The notes: generated by a model from the letters alone, not told the origin. Shown: positions 23,301-31,133, counted from the first letter of the stretch. The stretch is DNA of 50,393 nucleotides from Solirubrobacterales bacterium (GCA_030152805.1 JASLIG010000099.1:1-50393), one strand, 5' to 3'. Made by a program: numbers and translations.

Positions 23301-23771
23301 ATGACGGACTTCGATGCGATCGCCGAGGGCATGACTCAGGCCGTGCCCTTCGCCGGGCACCTCGGCCTCGAGATTGCCAGCGTTGCCCCGGGTGAGGCGG
23401 TCGTCGTCCTGCCCGAGCGCGCCGAGCTGACCAACCACGTTGGCTCCCAGCACGCCGGCGCGCTCTTCACCGCCGCCGAGACTGCTTCGGGGGCGGCCTT
23501 CGTCGGCGCTTTCGCCGAGCGCATGGGCGACGTCACGCCGCTCGCCCGCAGCGCCGAGATCTCCTACGAAAAGATCGCCAAGGGCCCGATCGAGGCTCGC
23601 GCCAAGCTCGGCGTCCCCGCCGCCGAGGCCCTGGCCACCCTCGACGCGGAGGGAAAGGTCGTCTTCCCCTGCGAGATCGAGCTGACCGACGGCTCCGGTC
23701 AGCGGGTCGCGACCGCGACCGTGCAGTGGCACGTGCGGCTCAACCAGCCCAGCCAGTCCGAAGCCGTCTAA
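23301..23771 (+). CDS. Hotdog-fold thioesterase-like protein (PaaI/DUF4442 type)
   Basis: The product is 156 residues. The hotdog core shows VPFAGHLGLEIASVAPGEAVVVLP, then NHVGSQHAGALFTAAETASGAAF, where the HAGALFTAAE helix is the CoA-ester catalytic region of PaaI/YiiD-like thioesterases. The strands ARSAEISYEKIAKGPIEARAKL and RVATATVQWHVRLN complete the fold. It would hydrolyse an acyl-CoA in the cytoplasm, possibly clearing stalled intermediates from the adjacent enoyl-CoA hydratase reaction. TAGGGT (23286-23291) is 9 nt before the ATG, so it also has its own near-leaderless promoter-like box. Confidence 0.8.
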   Translation: MTDFDAIAEGMTQAVPFAGHLGLEIASVAPGEAVVVLPERAELTNHVGSQHAGALFTAAETASGAAFVGAFAERMGDVTPLARSAEISYEKIAKGPIEARAKLGVPAAEALATLDAEGKVVFPCEIELTDGSGQRVATATVQWHVRLNQPSQSEAV

Positions 23772-23831
23772 ACCCAAGCGCGGTTACCGCCGAGGTGTCA
23801 TCCTGGTACCGCTGTGGTCGCAGGGACCCCC

Positions 23832-24686
23832 ATGGATTACGCGCGGCGCCAGGCAATGCGCGAATACATCCGGGAGAGGATGCGCAACGAGGGGGCCTTC
23901 CACGCATACCAGGCGATGGCGCCCGCCTACGACGCCTTCACGGCCGATGAGGACCACGAAGGCTGGCTGGGCCAGCTCGTGCCGCATCTCGAGCGGCATG
24001 GACTGGTGGGCAATCGCCTGCTGGACGTGGCGTGCGGGACGGGCAGGAGCTTCATGCCGATGCTGGCTCGCGGCTGGCGAGTGAGCGGTTACGACATCTC
24101 GCCGCGGATGCTGGCGCGGGCGCGCAAGAAGGTCGGCGATGCCGCCAGCCTCCAGGTCGCCGACATGCGCACACGGCCTCGCCTGGGCTATTTCGACGTG
24201 GTCTGGGCCGTGAACGACGCGCTCAACTACCTACTGGGCCGATCGCGGCTACGCGACGCGCTGCGCGGGATGCGCCGCAACCTCGCCCTCGGCGGCTTGC
24301 TGGTGTTCGACCTCAACACCCTGCTCGTCTACAGGACGGTGTACGCCAAGGGGCGTGTTGTCAGGACCAATGGCCCGAACCTGATCTGGACTGGATACGC
24401 CAAGACGAACGAGCCGCCGGGCTGCGAGTGCGAAGCGCTCTTCGAAATCGAGGGCCGGGGGACGAACTTCAGCATGGCGCACCGCCAGCGCCACTTCCCC
24501 GAGAAGGAGGCGCTCGCCTGTATCCGGGAAGCGGGTCTGGAGTGCCTCGACGTATTCGGCCGCGGCGAAAACGGCGCCCTCGTTCAGCCGCTGGACGAAA
24601 GCAGCCACCGCAAGGCCGTTTACATCACCCGCGACCGCGAAAGCGCCTGGGGCAGGTTCGCGACGAAGGCCGCGGGGGTCACTTAG
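23832..24686 (+). CDS. Class I SAM-dependent methyltransferase
   Basis: The product is 284 residues. Motif I is LLDVACGTGRSFMPML, motif II VSGYDISPRMLARAR, and FDVVWAVNDALNYLL is the motif IV region. The remainder (NLALGGLLVFDLNTLLVYRTVYAKG, then a mixed-sheet C-terminal lobe) fits the Rossmann methyltransferase fold seen in small-molecule enzymes. The substrate is unknown. The ATG at 23832 was chosen over GTG at 23814 because MDYARR begins the predicted helix and CAGGGA precedes it. The stop is followed 5 nt later by the start of the next gene, implying co-translation. Confidence 0.85.
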   Translation: MDYARRQAMREYIRERMRNEGAFHAYQAMAPAYDAFTADEDHEGWLGQLVPHLERHGLVGNRLLDVACGTGRSFMPMLARGWRVSGYDISPRMLARARKKVGDAASLQVADMRTRPRLGYFDVVWAVNDALNYLLGRSRLRDALRGMRRNLALGGLLVFDLNTLLVYRTVYAKGRVVRTNGPNLIWTGYAKTNEPPGCECEALFEIEGRGTNFSMAHRQRHFPEKEALACIREAGLECLDVFGRGENGALVQPLDESSHRKAVYITRDRESAWGRFATKAAGVT

Positions 24687-24691
24687 GCGCC

Positions 24692-25279
24692 GTGGACTCG
24701 GCGAGCATTGCCGCGGTCTCCTCGGGATCCGTCGCCCTGGCGACGATTGGCGCGGGCCTGCTGCGACAGCGGAGCACGCTTCGCCAGGCCCGCCAGCTCT
24801 CCGATCTGCAGAGCATGCGCGCGATCCTCGACGAGGCGGCAGCCGCGCTGCACGAGGTCGAATACCTGCTCAACGACCTGCGTTCCTTCCTCGCCCAGTT
24901 CGGCCGTGCCTTTGCTGAGGCGGAGGAGCGGGAGCGCACCTACGAGCGGCTGGGGAGGAGTGGGAGAGAGCTGGACCGGCTGCTGGAGAGGTTGAAGATC
25001 AGGCTGGGGCTCGGCCACGCAGCCGTCATCGCGTTCGAAGCCGCCGATCAAGCCGTGCTGGAGATCCACCGCACGCTGGGCCAGATCAGGAGCGAACCCG
25101 AGACGTACGCGACGCCCGGCCGAGATCGGGAGGCCGAGCAACGCTATGACGAGCGGCGCGACCGGGTGGTCGCCGAGCGGGAGGCCTTCGACACGATGCG
25201 CGAGGACTTCATCGCCACCGCACAGGCAGCCGCGGGCGTCCATCTGCCTGCCCGTCGGCGCCGCCGCCGCCGACGCTAG
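24692..25279 (+). CDS. Membrane-anchored coiled-coil protein of unknown function
   Basis: The product is 195 residues from GTG at 24692; there is no ATG near. The N-terminus (SIAAVSSGSVALATIGAGLL) is a short membrane-spanning segment. It is followed by a long, charged helical region rich in Glu, Arg and Leu with heptad character (SMRAILDEAAAALHEVEYLLNDLRSFL, ERTYERLGRSGRELDRLLERLKIRL) and an Arg-rich tail. I do not recognise a family. It begins 5 nt after the methyltransferase stop and so is probably translated with it. It ends 67 nt before the tRNA-Arg gene that holds the integrative element. Confidence 0.65.
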   Translation: MDSASIAAVSSGSVALATIGAGLLRQRSTLRQARQLSDLQSMRAILDEAAAALHEVEYLLNDLRSFLAQFGRAFAEAEERERTYERLGRSGRELDRLLERLKIRLGLGHAAVIAFEAADQAVLEIHRTLGQIRSEPETYATPGRDREAEQRYDERRDRVVAEREAFDTMREDFIATAQAAAGVHLPARRRRRRRR

Positions 25280-25346
25280 GACCCTTGCAGAGCAAAGCGA
25301 GCGCATCGTCTAAGCTCGCGGTCCGCCGTGCACGTCGCGGCCCCCC

Positions 25347-25420
25347 GCGCCTGTAGCTCAGTTGGATAGAGCGTCGGTCTACGAAACCGAAGGTCACAGG
25401 TTCGAATCCTGTCAGGCGCG
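25347..25420 (+). tRNA. tRNA-Arg (anticodon ACG)
   Basis: GCGCCTG pairs with CAGGCGC. The D-arm is GCTC...GAGC and the anticodon stem TCGGT/ACCGA holds CTACGAA with ACG. The T-arm is ACAGGTTCGAATCCTGT. It is 74 nt with discriminator G and no encoded CCA. It is the attachment site of the integrative element; the gene remains intact. Confidence 0.97.
25379..25420 (+). repeat. Left attachment repeat (tRNA-Arg 3' half)
   Basis: The 42 nt from the anticodon loop to the end of tRNA-Arg recur at 32049-32090 with 38 identities. The longest uninterrupted identity is GAAGGTCACAGGTTCGAAT. It also contains CTACGAAAC identical at the 5' edge, where anticodon-loop crossover is common for tyrosine integrases. 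Confidence 0.85.
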
Positions 25421-25430
25421 TTCGCTGAAT

Positions 25431-25450
25431 CCCGCTTGGGGAGCGGGTTT
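25431..25450 (+). terminator. Hairpin terminator after tRNA-Arg
   Basis: CCCGCT (25431-25436) pairs with AGCGGG (25442-25447) across a 5-nt loop, followed by TTT. It lies 10 nt beyond the tRNA. Confidence 0.6.
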
Positions 25451-25492
25451 GCAAGGTTTTCGGTGTTGCGCGGAACCCGCCGAAAATTGCCA

Positions 25493-25513
25493 TGGGGCAA
25501 CGCCTGGGGCAAC
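25493..25513 (+). repeat. Left-end pair of TGGGGCAAC repeats (candidate integrase arm sites)
   Basis: TGGGGCAAC occurs at 25493-25501 and 25505-25513, start-to-start spacing 12 nt, followed by ATG. The same two-copy arrangement, same spacing and same orientation recur near the right end at 31931-31951. Confidence 0.55.
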
Positions 25514-25736
25514 ATGAGGTCCGAGTGAGCTTCGGCGGTAGACCTTGAGACGGGCGTCCCGTCCACCTACGTTCGCCGCCGACAAGACCAAATAGCGGCC
25601 CCGGCGACGCTCGACACGCCCCGGGGCCCGGCACCGAAGAACGAGCTTCGATGCGAGAAGGACGGTACCCGCCCCAGGCGGGAGCCGGACGGCATCCCTG
25701 GGCTTCCCTTCGGCGTCCTGAGCGAAAGGGGACCCC

Positions 25737-26144
25737 GTGCCTGGCAAAACCACCGCGACGATCGACCGGGAGCGCCGAGACGCGCTCTACGAGCTCGCCC
25801 TCGACCATCTCAGTGGCATTGGCGACTTCTGGATCGCGATCGAGGAAAAGGACTTCGCGAAGGCCGAGCGCCTGGGGATCGAGTTCGGCGAAGACTTCCG
25901 TCTTCTAGAGGACATCGGCTGGGCACCGGAGCATGGGGGCGCGACCGTCGCCCTGACGATGCCGCTGCACGACCTGATCGAACTGCTGCGGCGCCTGCAC
26001 GGCGAAGCTGGATGCGTGCTGGAGGGCTCGGCCTGCGCGCGCTTGCTGGAGAAGGAAGAGGAGAGCGCCAAGCAGCGCTACCAGCGCGCCAAGAGCACCT
26101 GCGGGGAGCTGATCGAGCAACTCGATCCCCGTGAGGCTGGCTGA
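25737..26144 (+). CDS. Small acidic protein of the integrative element
   Basis: The product is 135 residues from GTG at 25737, supported by AAAGGGGA upstream. It is predicted to be mostly helical and acidic (ERRDALYELALDHLSGIGDFWIAIEEKDFAKAERLGIEFGEDFRLLEDIGW, then LHDLIELLRRLHGEA, then a coiled C-terminal helix EKEEESAKQRYQRAKSTCGELIEQL). There is no HTH, metal motif or membrane segment. I do not recognise the family. Position between the left end and the integrase would suit an accessory or excision factor, but a typical Xis is basic and carries a winged helix, so this is not claimed. A strong 91-nt hairpin follows the stop. Confidence 0.65.
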   Translation: MPGKTTATIDRERRDALYELALDHLSGIGDFWIAIEEKDFAKAERLGIEFGEDFRLLEDIGWAPEHGGATVALTMPLHDLIELLRRLHGEAGCVLEGSACARLLEKEEESAKQRYQRAKSTCGELIEQLDPREAG

Positions 26145-26160
26145 CGGCTACGCGCGGCGA

Positions 26161-26251
26161 GCGGCTTCCCGAGGGCCGAGGCGCAGGCCACAGGGAGGGA
26201 ACGGAGCCCGATGCTTGGGCTGCGTCCCTGCCTCGGCCCTCGGGAAGCCGC
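26161..26251. repeat. 91-nt element with 22-bp perfect inverted-repeat arms
   Basis: The arms at 26161-26182 and 26230-26251 are perfect reverse complements, starting GCGGCTTCCCGAGGG on the left. Inside are CAGGGA (26191-26196) with TCCCTG (26225-26230) and AGCCC (26205-26209) with GGGCT (26217-26221), so the whole unit can fold as one long stem. It starts 17 nt after the stop of the small acidic protein. It could be a long-hairpin terminator, a structured RNA or a miniature inverted-repeat element. Confidence 0.7.
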
Positions 26252-26420
26252 AGCCGCCGATCTGCCGCATCGTTTCGCTGAGTGTCCGGCCGTCCGATCA
26301 GGCGGCCGGGCGGTCCACGCAGAAGGCGAAGATCAGCAGAGCCACGGCGAGGCTGACGCAGCGGGTCGACGCGAGCAAGCGGCGACTGAGGGCTAACTCG
26401 TTGAGGGCTCGACATCCACG

Positions 26421-26681
26421 TAATAGATGTCAGCGAAGCCAGATCGCCACAACGCCAGGCTGCAAGCGGTCCCGAGCGGCCATCGCTTCGGGCCGTGTAA
26501 ACCCCGATGGGAACCCCCAGGGGAACCTCGATGGGAACCCCAGTGCGACATATAGAAGTCAGCGAAGCACGGTTGTCGCAATGCCGCTTCGTAGTGACGT
26601 TGCGCCGCTTTCGCGGCGAGTGGGTGCGAGCCGCAGTGCGAAGTGCAGTGCGAGCTACAGAACGAAGTGCAGTGCGAAGTG
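26421..26681. repeat. Cluster of short direct repeats upstream of the integrase
   Basis: No gene is supported between 26145 and 26790. Besides the 91-nt inverted repeat, the stretch holds three kinds of direct repeat. ATAGATGTCAGCGAAGC (26423 on) is echoed by ATAGAAGTCAGCGAAGC (26552 on), with a further similar GCCACAACGCC/GTCGCAATGCC tail. GGGAACC occurs three times at 26507-26540. GCAGTGCGA-type units recur at 26633-26681. They may be binding sites for the integrase or an accessory factor, or remnants of small mobile repeats. Confidence 0.5.
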
Positions 26682-26684
26682 CTC

Positions 26685-26708
26685 AAACCGGCTCTGGAGA
26701 GCCGGTTT
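26685..26708. terminator. 10-bp hairpin before the integrase
   Basis: AAACCGGCTC and GAGCCGGTTT form a perfect stem with loop TGGA, 82 nt before the integrase start. The right arm ends in TTT and is followed by CTCCTGTT. It could insulate the integrase from upstream transcription. Confidence 0.5.
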
Positions 26709-26790
26709 CTCCTGTTAACGTTTTGTCCGACAACGCAAATGGGGCGGCACCGCACCAACGGCCCGCCCCCGGCTCACGAGGGGTTAGCTC

Positions 26791-27969
26791 ATGAGCGTTT
26801 CTCAGGATACGTTGGTCCCTGCGGCCGATCCACGCTGTGGCGACAAACGGCGGCTCAGGAAGACCAAGACCCCCGGCGTCTTCAAGCGCGTGGACGGCGA
26901 GGGACGAACGATCGGTTACGTCTCCGTCTTCCGCAGCGCCGGGCGGCAGAGAAAGCGCCACGCCCGTACCTACGAGGAGGCGAAGCGGATCAAGCGCGAG
27001 AGCGAGACCGACCGCGACCGCGGCGAGCTGCAGGAGCGCACCACTATCAGCTTCATCCGCTACCTCGATGAATGGGTTGAGCGCTACCGAGGCCAGGGCA
27101 GGCGAGGCTTCCGCGAAATCACCCGCGACGAATATCGCCGCCTGATCCGCGCCTACGCGCACCGCCACTTCCCGCGCAAGCTGAAGCTGGCAGACGTGAG
27201 CACCTACGCGCTGGCCCGCTTCATGGACTGGCTCGCAGACGAGGCAGAGCAGGGCAAGCGCCTCAGCGACCGCACCATCGCCAACGCCGTGATCCCGCTC
27301 CGCGCCGCCCTCTCGACCGCCAAGCGCGAGGGCCTGATCCGCCACAACCCCGCCCAAGGCCTCGCCATGCCTCACCGTGAGCACCCCCCAGACGAGGAGG
27401 TCAAGGTCTTCAGCCGCGACCAGCTCGCCGCCATCCTCGCGATGGCCCCCGAGCAACATCGGCCGCTATTCGAGCTCCTGGCTTCCACCGGCCTGCGAAT
27501 CAGCGAGGCGATCGCCCTCCAGCGCCTGCACCTCCAGCTCGACCAGAACGAGCCCGAGGTCTGCATCCGCCGCGCCTTCGTTCGCGATCGGATCGTGCCG
27601 CCCAAGAGCAAGTACGGCAAGCGCGAGGTCCGCCTACCGCCGCCGCTCGCGGCGAGGCTGCGCGCCCACCTCGCCGCCCAGCCTCATCAAGACTCGACCG
27701 CCCTCACCTTCCCCAGCGAAGCAGGTGGCCCGCTCGACCCCGGCAACCTCCGCCGCCGCGTCCTAAAGCCGCTAGTCGAGGAGGTCGACGCTCCCTGGGC
27801 CGGCTTCCACACGTTCCGCCACACCTTCGCCTCGCTCCATCTCAGCCAAGGCACCAACCTCCTCCAACTGAGCCGCGCCCTCGGCCACCACTCGCCCGCC
27901 TTCACGCTGACCCGCTACACGTATCTGTTGCCGGGGGGTGGGGCTCCAGCGCTTGATCTGGCGCTGTAA
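26791..27969 (+). CDS. int: Tyrosine-recombinase integrase
   Basis: The product is 392 residues. The N-terminal arm-binding domain (TPGVFKRVDGEGRTIGYVSVF...RKRHARTYEEAKRIKRE) resembles AP2-type integrase domains. The core-binding helical domain spans about 85-185. The catalytic domain has Arg236 in STGLRISEAIAL, the lysine hairpin PPKSKYGKREVRLP, His340-x2-Arg343 in FHTFRHTFAS, His366 in LGHHSP and nucleophile Tyr376 in TRYTYL, so all active residues are present. It catalyses integration and excision at the tRNA-Arg att sites; the two pairs of TGGGGCAAC repeats are its likely arm sites. The ATG is preceded by GAGGGG. The integrase points away from the tRNA and lies about 1.4 kb inside the left end. 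Confidence 0.95.
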   Translation: MSVSQDTLVPAADPRCGDKRRLRKTKTPGVFKRVDGEGRTIGYVSVFRSAGRQRKRHARTYEEAKRIKRESETDRDRGELQERTTISFIRYLDEWVERYRGQGRRGFREITRDEYRRLIRAYAHRHFPRKLKLADVSTYALARFMDWLADEAEQGKRLSDRTIANAVIPLRAALSTAKREGLIRHNPAQGLAMPHREHPPDEEVKVFSRDQLAAILAMAPEQHRPLFELLASTGLRISEAIALQRLHLQLDQNEPEVCIRRAFVRDRIVPPKSKYGKREVRLPPPLAARLRAHLAAQPHQDSTALTFPSEAGGPLDPGNLRRRVLKPLVEEVDAPWAGFHTFRHTFASLHLSQGTNLLQLSRALGHHSPAFTLTRYTYLLPGGGAPALDLAL

Positions 27970-28106
27970 GGCTGTTCCGGCCGAACGGGGGCGGACGAGT
28001 TCGACATCGAGTCGCTGGGCCGACGCCGTCAGTCGTCTAGCGACCTTTCTCAAGACCCCTGATTCGGGCAGGCCACCCCGTCCCAAGGCGCATATAAGCT
28101 CGGATC

Positions 28107-28142
28107 ATGTGCCCCAGCAGCTTTGAAATCGCCAGTGGCTGA
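28107..28142 (+). CDS. Possible 11-residue leader peptide ahead of the nuclease
   Basis: ATG at 28107 opens MCPSSFEIASG and stops at TGA 28140-28142, overlapping the proposed GTG start of the nuclease at 28135. TATAAG (28093-28098) lies just upstream, a good -10 for a near-leaderless transcript. Such a short overlapping frame could couple or limit nuclease translation. There is no direct evidence that it is translated. Confidence 0.3.
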   Translation: MCPSSFEIASG

Positions 28143-28932
28143 TCCGGCGGCTACGACCAGTTCCGCTGTCTTTGTCGCTTGTGCGGAGGCGATGCGCTCT
28201 GCGATCTTGATTCAGAAGGTCAGTCAGTCGGACAAGGAGTTCCATTTCCAAAACTGGGTTGAAGCTCGGATCGACGAAGCTGGGTTGAGCCACGATTCGG
28301 CTGGGCGGAACTCCTATCCCGACTTCACTCTGGTCCACCACCCAGAGGGCTACGAGGTCAAGGGTCTGCGCTATCCCGGTAGGGAGGCCAATTATGACGC
28401 CAACAGCCGGGTGCCCTCCGGCGTGCATAGCGGCCGATCTATCTATTACGTCTTTGGTCGCTATCCGGCCCAGACCACCGAGAATGAGTACCCAGTCGTT
28501 GACTTGGTCCTCTGCCATGGCGACTTTCTAAACGCCAATCACGAATATGAGCATAAGAACAGAAGCTTTAAAGGTTTTGGTTCCTATGGGGATCTTTTGG
28601 TTCGGGACCGCAAGATGTACGTAGCGCCCACGCCGTTTGCGCTCACCGAAGGGACGGCAGGCAAGGCGACGCTAATTACGCCTGCCGACCTAGGGAACGA
28701 TCAGCGCTTGGAAATGGTCGGCGAACTCGTTCGCAAAGAGGCCGACCAGCTTGTGGTCGGATATGCGTTTGATCTACGGAGCAATTTGCTAACGCCGGAG
28801 TTCGCTCCTAATCCCTATGCCGGCATGTCCCATGACTTTCGTGCATACCGGCTAAGAGGGGCGGCATCAGGTGATGTCACGATGAAAGACATCGGGCCAA
28901 TCCCTACGGATTTGTTGGAGGAAGAGACTTGA
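28135..28932 (+). CDS. PD-(D/E)XK restriction-endonuclease-like protein
   Basis: The product is 265 residues from GTG at 28135; TTG at 28123 and ATG at 28192 are alternatives, and none has a good ribosome site. The nuclease core is SYPDFTLVHHPEGYEVKGLRYPGR: Pro-Asp at 66-67 and Glu78-x-Lys80 (counted from the TTG), the exact PD-x(10)-ExK spacing of type II-like enzymes. An upstream helix (SDKEFHFQNWVEARIDEAGL) supplies the usual alpha-1. VPSGVHSGRSIYYVFGRYP and the rest have no family I can name. The stop codon overlaps the methyltransferase start (TTGA), so the two are translationally coupled. The pairing strongly suggests restriction of unmethylated DNA. The recognition sequence is unknown. 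Confidence 0.75.
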   Translation: MADPAATTSSAVFVACAEAMRSAILIQKVSQSDKEFHFQNWVEARIDEAGLSHDSAGRNSYPDFTLVHHPEGYEVKGLRYPGREANYDANSRVPSGVHSGRSIYYVFGRYPAQTTENEYPVVDLVLCHGDFLNANHEYEHKNRSFKGFGSYGDLLVRDRKMYVAPTPFALTEGTAGKATLITPADLGNDQRLEMVGELVRKEADQLVVGYAFDLRSNLLTPEFAPNPYAGMSHDFRAYRLRGAASGDVTMKDIGPIPTDLLEEET

Positions 28933-31049
28933 GTCTGGTGGCGCCGACTCTTGTTGAGCGCCAGATCGCAAGCCCGGTGGTACAGCCCCCCGGATTGAGT
29001 GCGCTTGAGAATGACTTTCCTGCTGCAGTTATCAGTCAGATCGCTGAGAGTGAGTCCTGGCGAAAGGAGGTCCACCGGCCAGCGACCTCGACTCATAAGT
29101 GGTGGGCGAAGCGATTGGGCAGCGTGTTCCGAGGGATACTTGCCGCCGCCGTCACGGACTCCGAAGAGGAAGCGATTGCCGCCTATTCGACCGGCATTGA
29201 CTTGGACGGAACGATTGTCCTTGATCCATTTGCCGGCTCGGGCACGACGCTTGTTGAGGCGACGAAGCTTGGGGGACGGGGGATTGCTTTTGACATCAAC
29301 CCTGTGGCTACCTTGGTTCAGCGCCAAGCGGTGCATCGATGGGACGGAGCAAAGCTAAGACGAAGCTTCTGCGAGATCGAAGATGTCTGTCGCATGGAGA
29401 TCGATCGAGTCCATCGGACCGAAGATGGGGAGACCGTTCTCTATTACTTCTGGGTCAGCTGTGCCGAGTGCCCAGACTGCGGCGAGCTTACTCGCCTTTT
29501 CTCCAGGCAGGTATTCGCCCAACACGCTTATCCTCGACGACAACCGGCCGCCCACGCGGTATGTCCGGTTTGCCTCGACATCTCGGCAACGAGATATGAC
29601 TTCGAGACGACCACATGTCAAAACGGGCATAGCTTTCATCGCGACGGAGTCGTTGCTGGCGGCCAGATGATCTGCCCGAATGGGCACTCCAGTTCCATTA
29701 TCGCAGCGCTCGACGGAACTCCTCCGCGTCAGCAGATGTATGCAAAGTTGGTGCTAGGACCAGATGGGATCAAGCAATATCAGCCGATCACTGAGTTTGA
29801 CTGCGCGCTTTACGCCGAGTGCGAGGCCCTTCTTACCAAGAACGAAGCCAACCTGGTGCTTCCAGTTGGAACGCTTGAGGAGGGGGAGAACACCAGACAG
29901 GCAATGCGCTGGGGTTTTAGCGAATGGCGCCAATTTTTCAATGCACGACAACTCTATTCGTTGGGTTTGATCGCCAGGGCAGTTAACGACCTCGACTGCG
30001 ATACGAGTATTCGTGAGGCACTTGTGGCGCTTTTCTCCGGAACCCTTGAGTTCAACAACGTTTTCTGCTCCTTCAAGGGCGAGGGAACCGGGGCCGTACG
30101 CCATATGTTCTCTCACCACGTTCTAAAGCCGGAGCGCACTCCACTAGAGGCACATCCCTGGGGAACCACGGCATCTTCAGGGTCCTTCTCAACGTTGTTT
30201 GAGCGACGGCTAATGCGGGCTCTCGACTACAAGCGTGAACCCCAAGACCAGATTCTGGATGCTGACGTTGTGACGAAGACCGCGGATATCTCGCTGCCGC
30301 TTGAGCGGGTGATCGCTGAGTCGTGGGCCGACTTCTCAGACGATCCGATGAGCGCCTACGTGCGAACCATTGATGCTTCGGCGACTGATCTTCCTGACAG
30401 TTCGGTTGACCTTGTCATTACCGACCCCCCTTACATGGATAACGTTCACTATTCTGAGTTGGCTGATTTCTTCCACGCGTGGCTGCGGGAGATTCAGCCG
30501 TACCGCTCCTACCCGAGAGACTTGACTTCCACTCGGAATCCCGGCGAGGTGCAAAGCCCTTCGCCGGACGGGTTTGGGCAAGCGATCGCCGCAGTCTGGA
30601 CTGAGTGCCACCGCGTACTGAAGGACGAAGGTCTCTTGGCGTTTACGTTCCATCAGGCACGAGTGGGCGGTTGGAATGCCCTTGTTTCAGCCCTCGCCGC
30701 CGCTGATTTCACGATCACCGCAATACAGCCGGTGAAGGGCGAGATGACGACGAGTTCAACCAAGCATGGTCGCGAGCCCTCAAATCTCGACTCGATTATC
30801 GTTTGCCGCAAGGCGGAATATGTGAGCCTGGCCGACCGATCTGCCGCGGATGTGGTAGCTGCTGCCGAGCAAAAACTCGAAGTTCTTCGCCAAGCAGGGA
30901 TTCAGGTTGGTCCCGGTGATATCCGCTCCGTAGTTCGGGGGCATGTCCTTGCCGCTTACACCAATAACCCGCGAAAGCAGAGCCTTGAGTTGCTGACCCG
31001 AGATGCCGACGAGCTTGCGGCGGCCGCGGTACGGCGACGCGAAGGGTAG
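28929..31049 (+). CDS. Zinc-ribbon DNA methyltransferase (DPPY type, DUF1156-like N-terminus)
   Basis: The product is 706 residues from TTG at 28929. The N-terminal HRPATSTHKWWAKRLGSVFRGIL resembles the DUF1156-type lead-in (HxYWARRP-like). SAM motif I is DPFAGSGTTLVEA (Asp99-Ala111). Residues 178-249 hold CAECPDC, CPVC, CQNGH and CPNGH, two rubredoxin-like zinc ribbons. Catalytic motif IV is TDPPYMD with Asp499, followed by CHRVLKDEGLLAFTFHQ. Motif I comes about 400 residues before motif IV, the alpha-class order with the target-recognition region between. The DPPY motif fits N6-adenine or N4-cytosine methylation. It protects host DNA from the overlapping nuclease. The substrate sequence is not predictable, and it could also act in a wider anti-phage system as other DUF1156 proteins do. 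Confidence 0.85.
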   Translation: MSLVAPTLVERQIASPVVQPPGLSALENDFPAAVISQIAESESWRKEVHRPATSTHKWWAKRLGSVFRGILAAAVTDSEEEAIAAYSTGIDLDGTIVLDPFAGSGTTLVEATKLGGRGIAFDINPVATLVQRQAVHRWDGAKLRRSFCEIEDVCRMEIDRVHRTEDGETVLYYFWVSCAECPDCGELTRLFSRQVFAQHAYPRRQPAAHAVCPVCLDISATRYDFETTTCQNGHSFHRDGVVAGGQMICPNGHSSSIIAALDGTPPRQQMYAKLVLGPDGIKQYQPITEFDCALYAECEALLTKNEANLVLPVGTLEEGENTRQAMRWGFSEWRQFFNARQLYSLGLIARAVNDLDCDTSIREALVALFSGTLEFNNVFCSFKGEGTGAVRHMFSHHVLKPERTPLEAHPWGTTASSGSFSTLFERRLMRALDYKREPQDQILDADVVTKTADISLPLERVIAESWADFSDDPMSAYVRTIDASATDLPDSSVDLVITDPPYMDNVHYSELADFFHAWLREIQPYRSYPRDLTSTRNPGEVQSPSPDGFGQAIAAVWTECHRVLKDEGLLAFTFHQARVGGWNALVSALAAADFTITAIQPVKGEMTTSSTKHGREPSNLDSIIVCRKAEYVSLADRSAADVVAAAEQKLEVLRQAGIQVGPGDIRSVVRGHVLAAYTNNPRKQSLELLTRDADELAAAAVRRREG

Positions 31050-31072
31050 TCCGCGCTTGCCCCCTGAACCTC

Positions 31073-31133
31073 TTGGGCAGCATGCCTCACAGATTCCAGC
31101 GGGGCTCGATCCGCCGGAAACCGCTTGAAACCG
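31073..31133 (+). repeat. Copy A of the element right-end sequence (decayed)
   Basis: About 61 nt here match 31943-32013. Both share CACAGATTCCAGC and CCGGAAACCGCTTGAAACCG; copy A has TTGGGCAGC where copy B has TGGGGCAAC, and lacks a 10-nt insert present in copy B. It lies 24 nt after the methyltransferase stop. Confidence 0.7.

Noticed and set aside
24032..24691. 5' extension of the coiled-coil gene
   Set aside because: It overlaps the methyltransferase in another frame and has no coherent sequence; the GTG at 24692 is the sensible start.
26293..26370. Short reverse-strand frame coding a hydrophobic peptide before a 7-bp hairpin
   Set aside because: Only a TTG start is available, no ribosome site is visible and length is about 24 residues; evidence is too weak to list.
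26507..26681. Repeat cluster as a CRISPR array
   Set aside because: Repeat units are only 7-9 nt long with irregular spacing, and no cas genes are present.
26393..26758. Cys/His/Ser-rich reverse frame
   Set aside because: It merely translates the short direct repeats at 26421-26708; there is no ribosome site or plausible fold.
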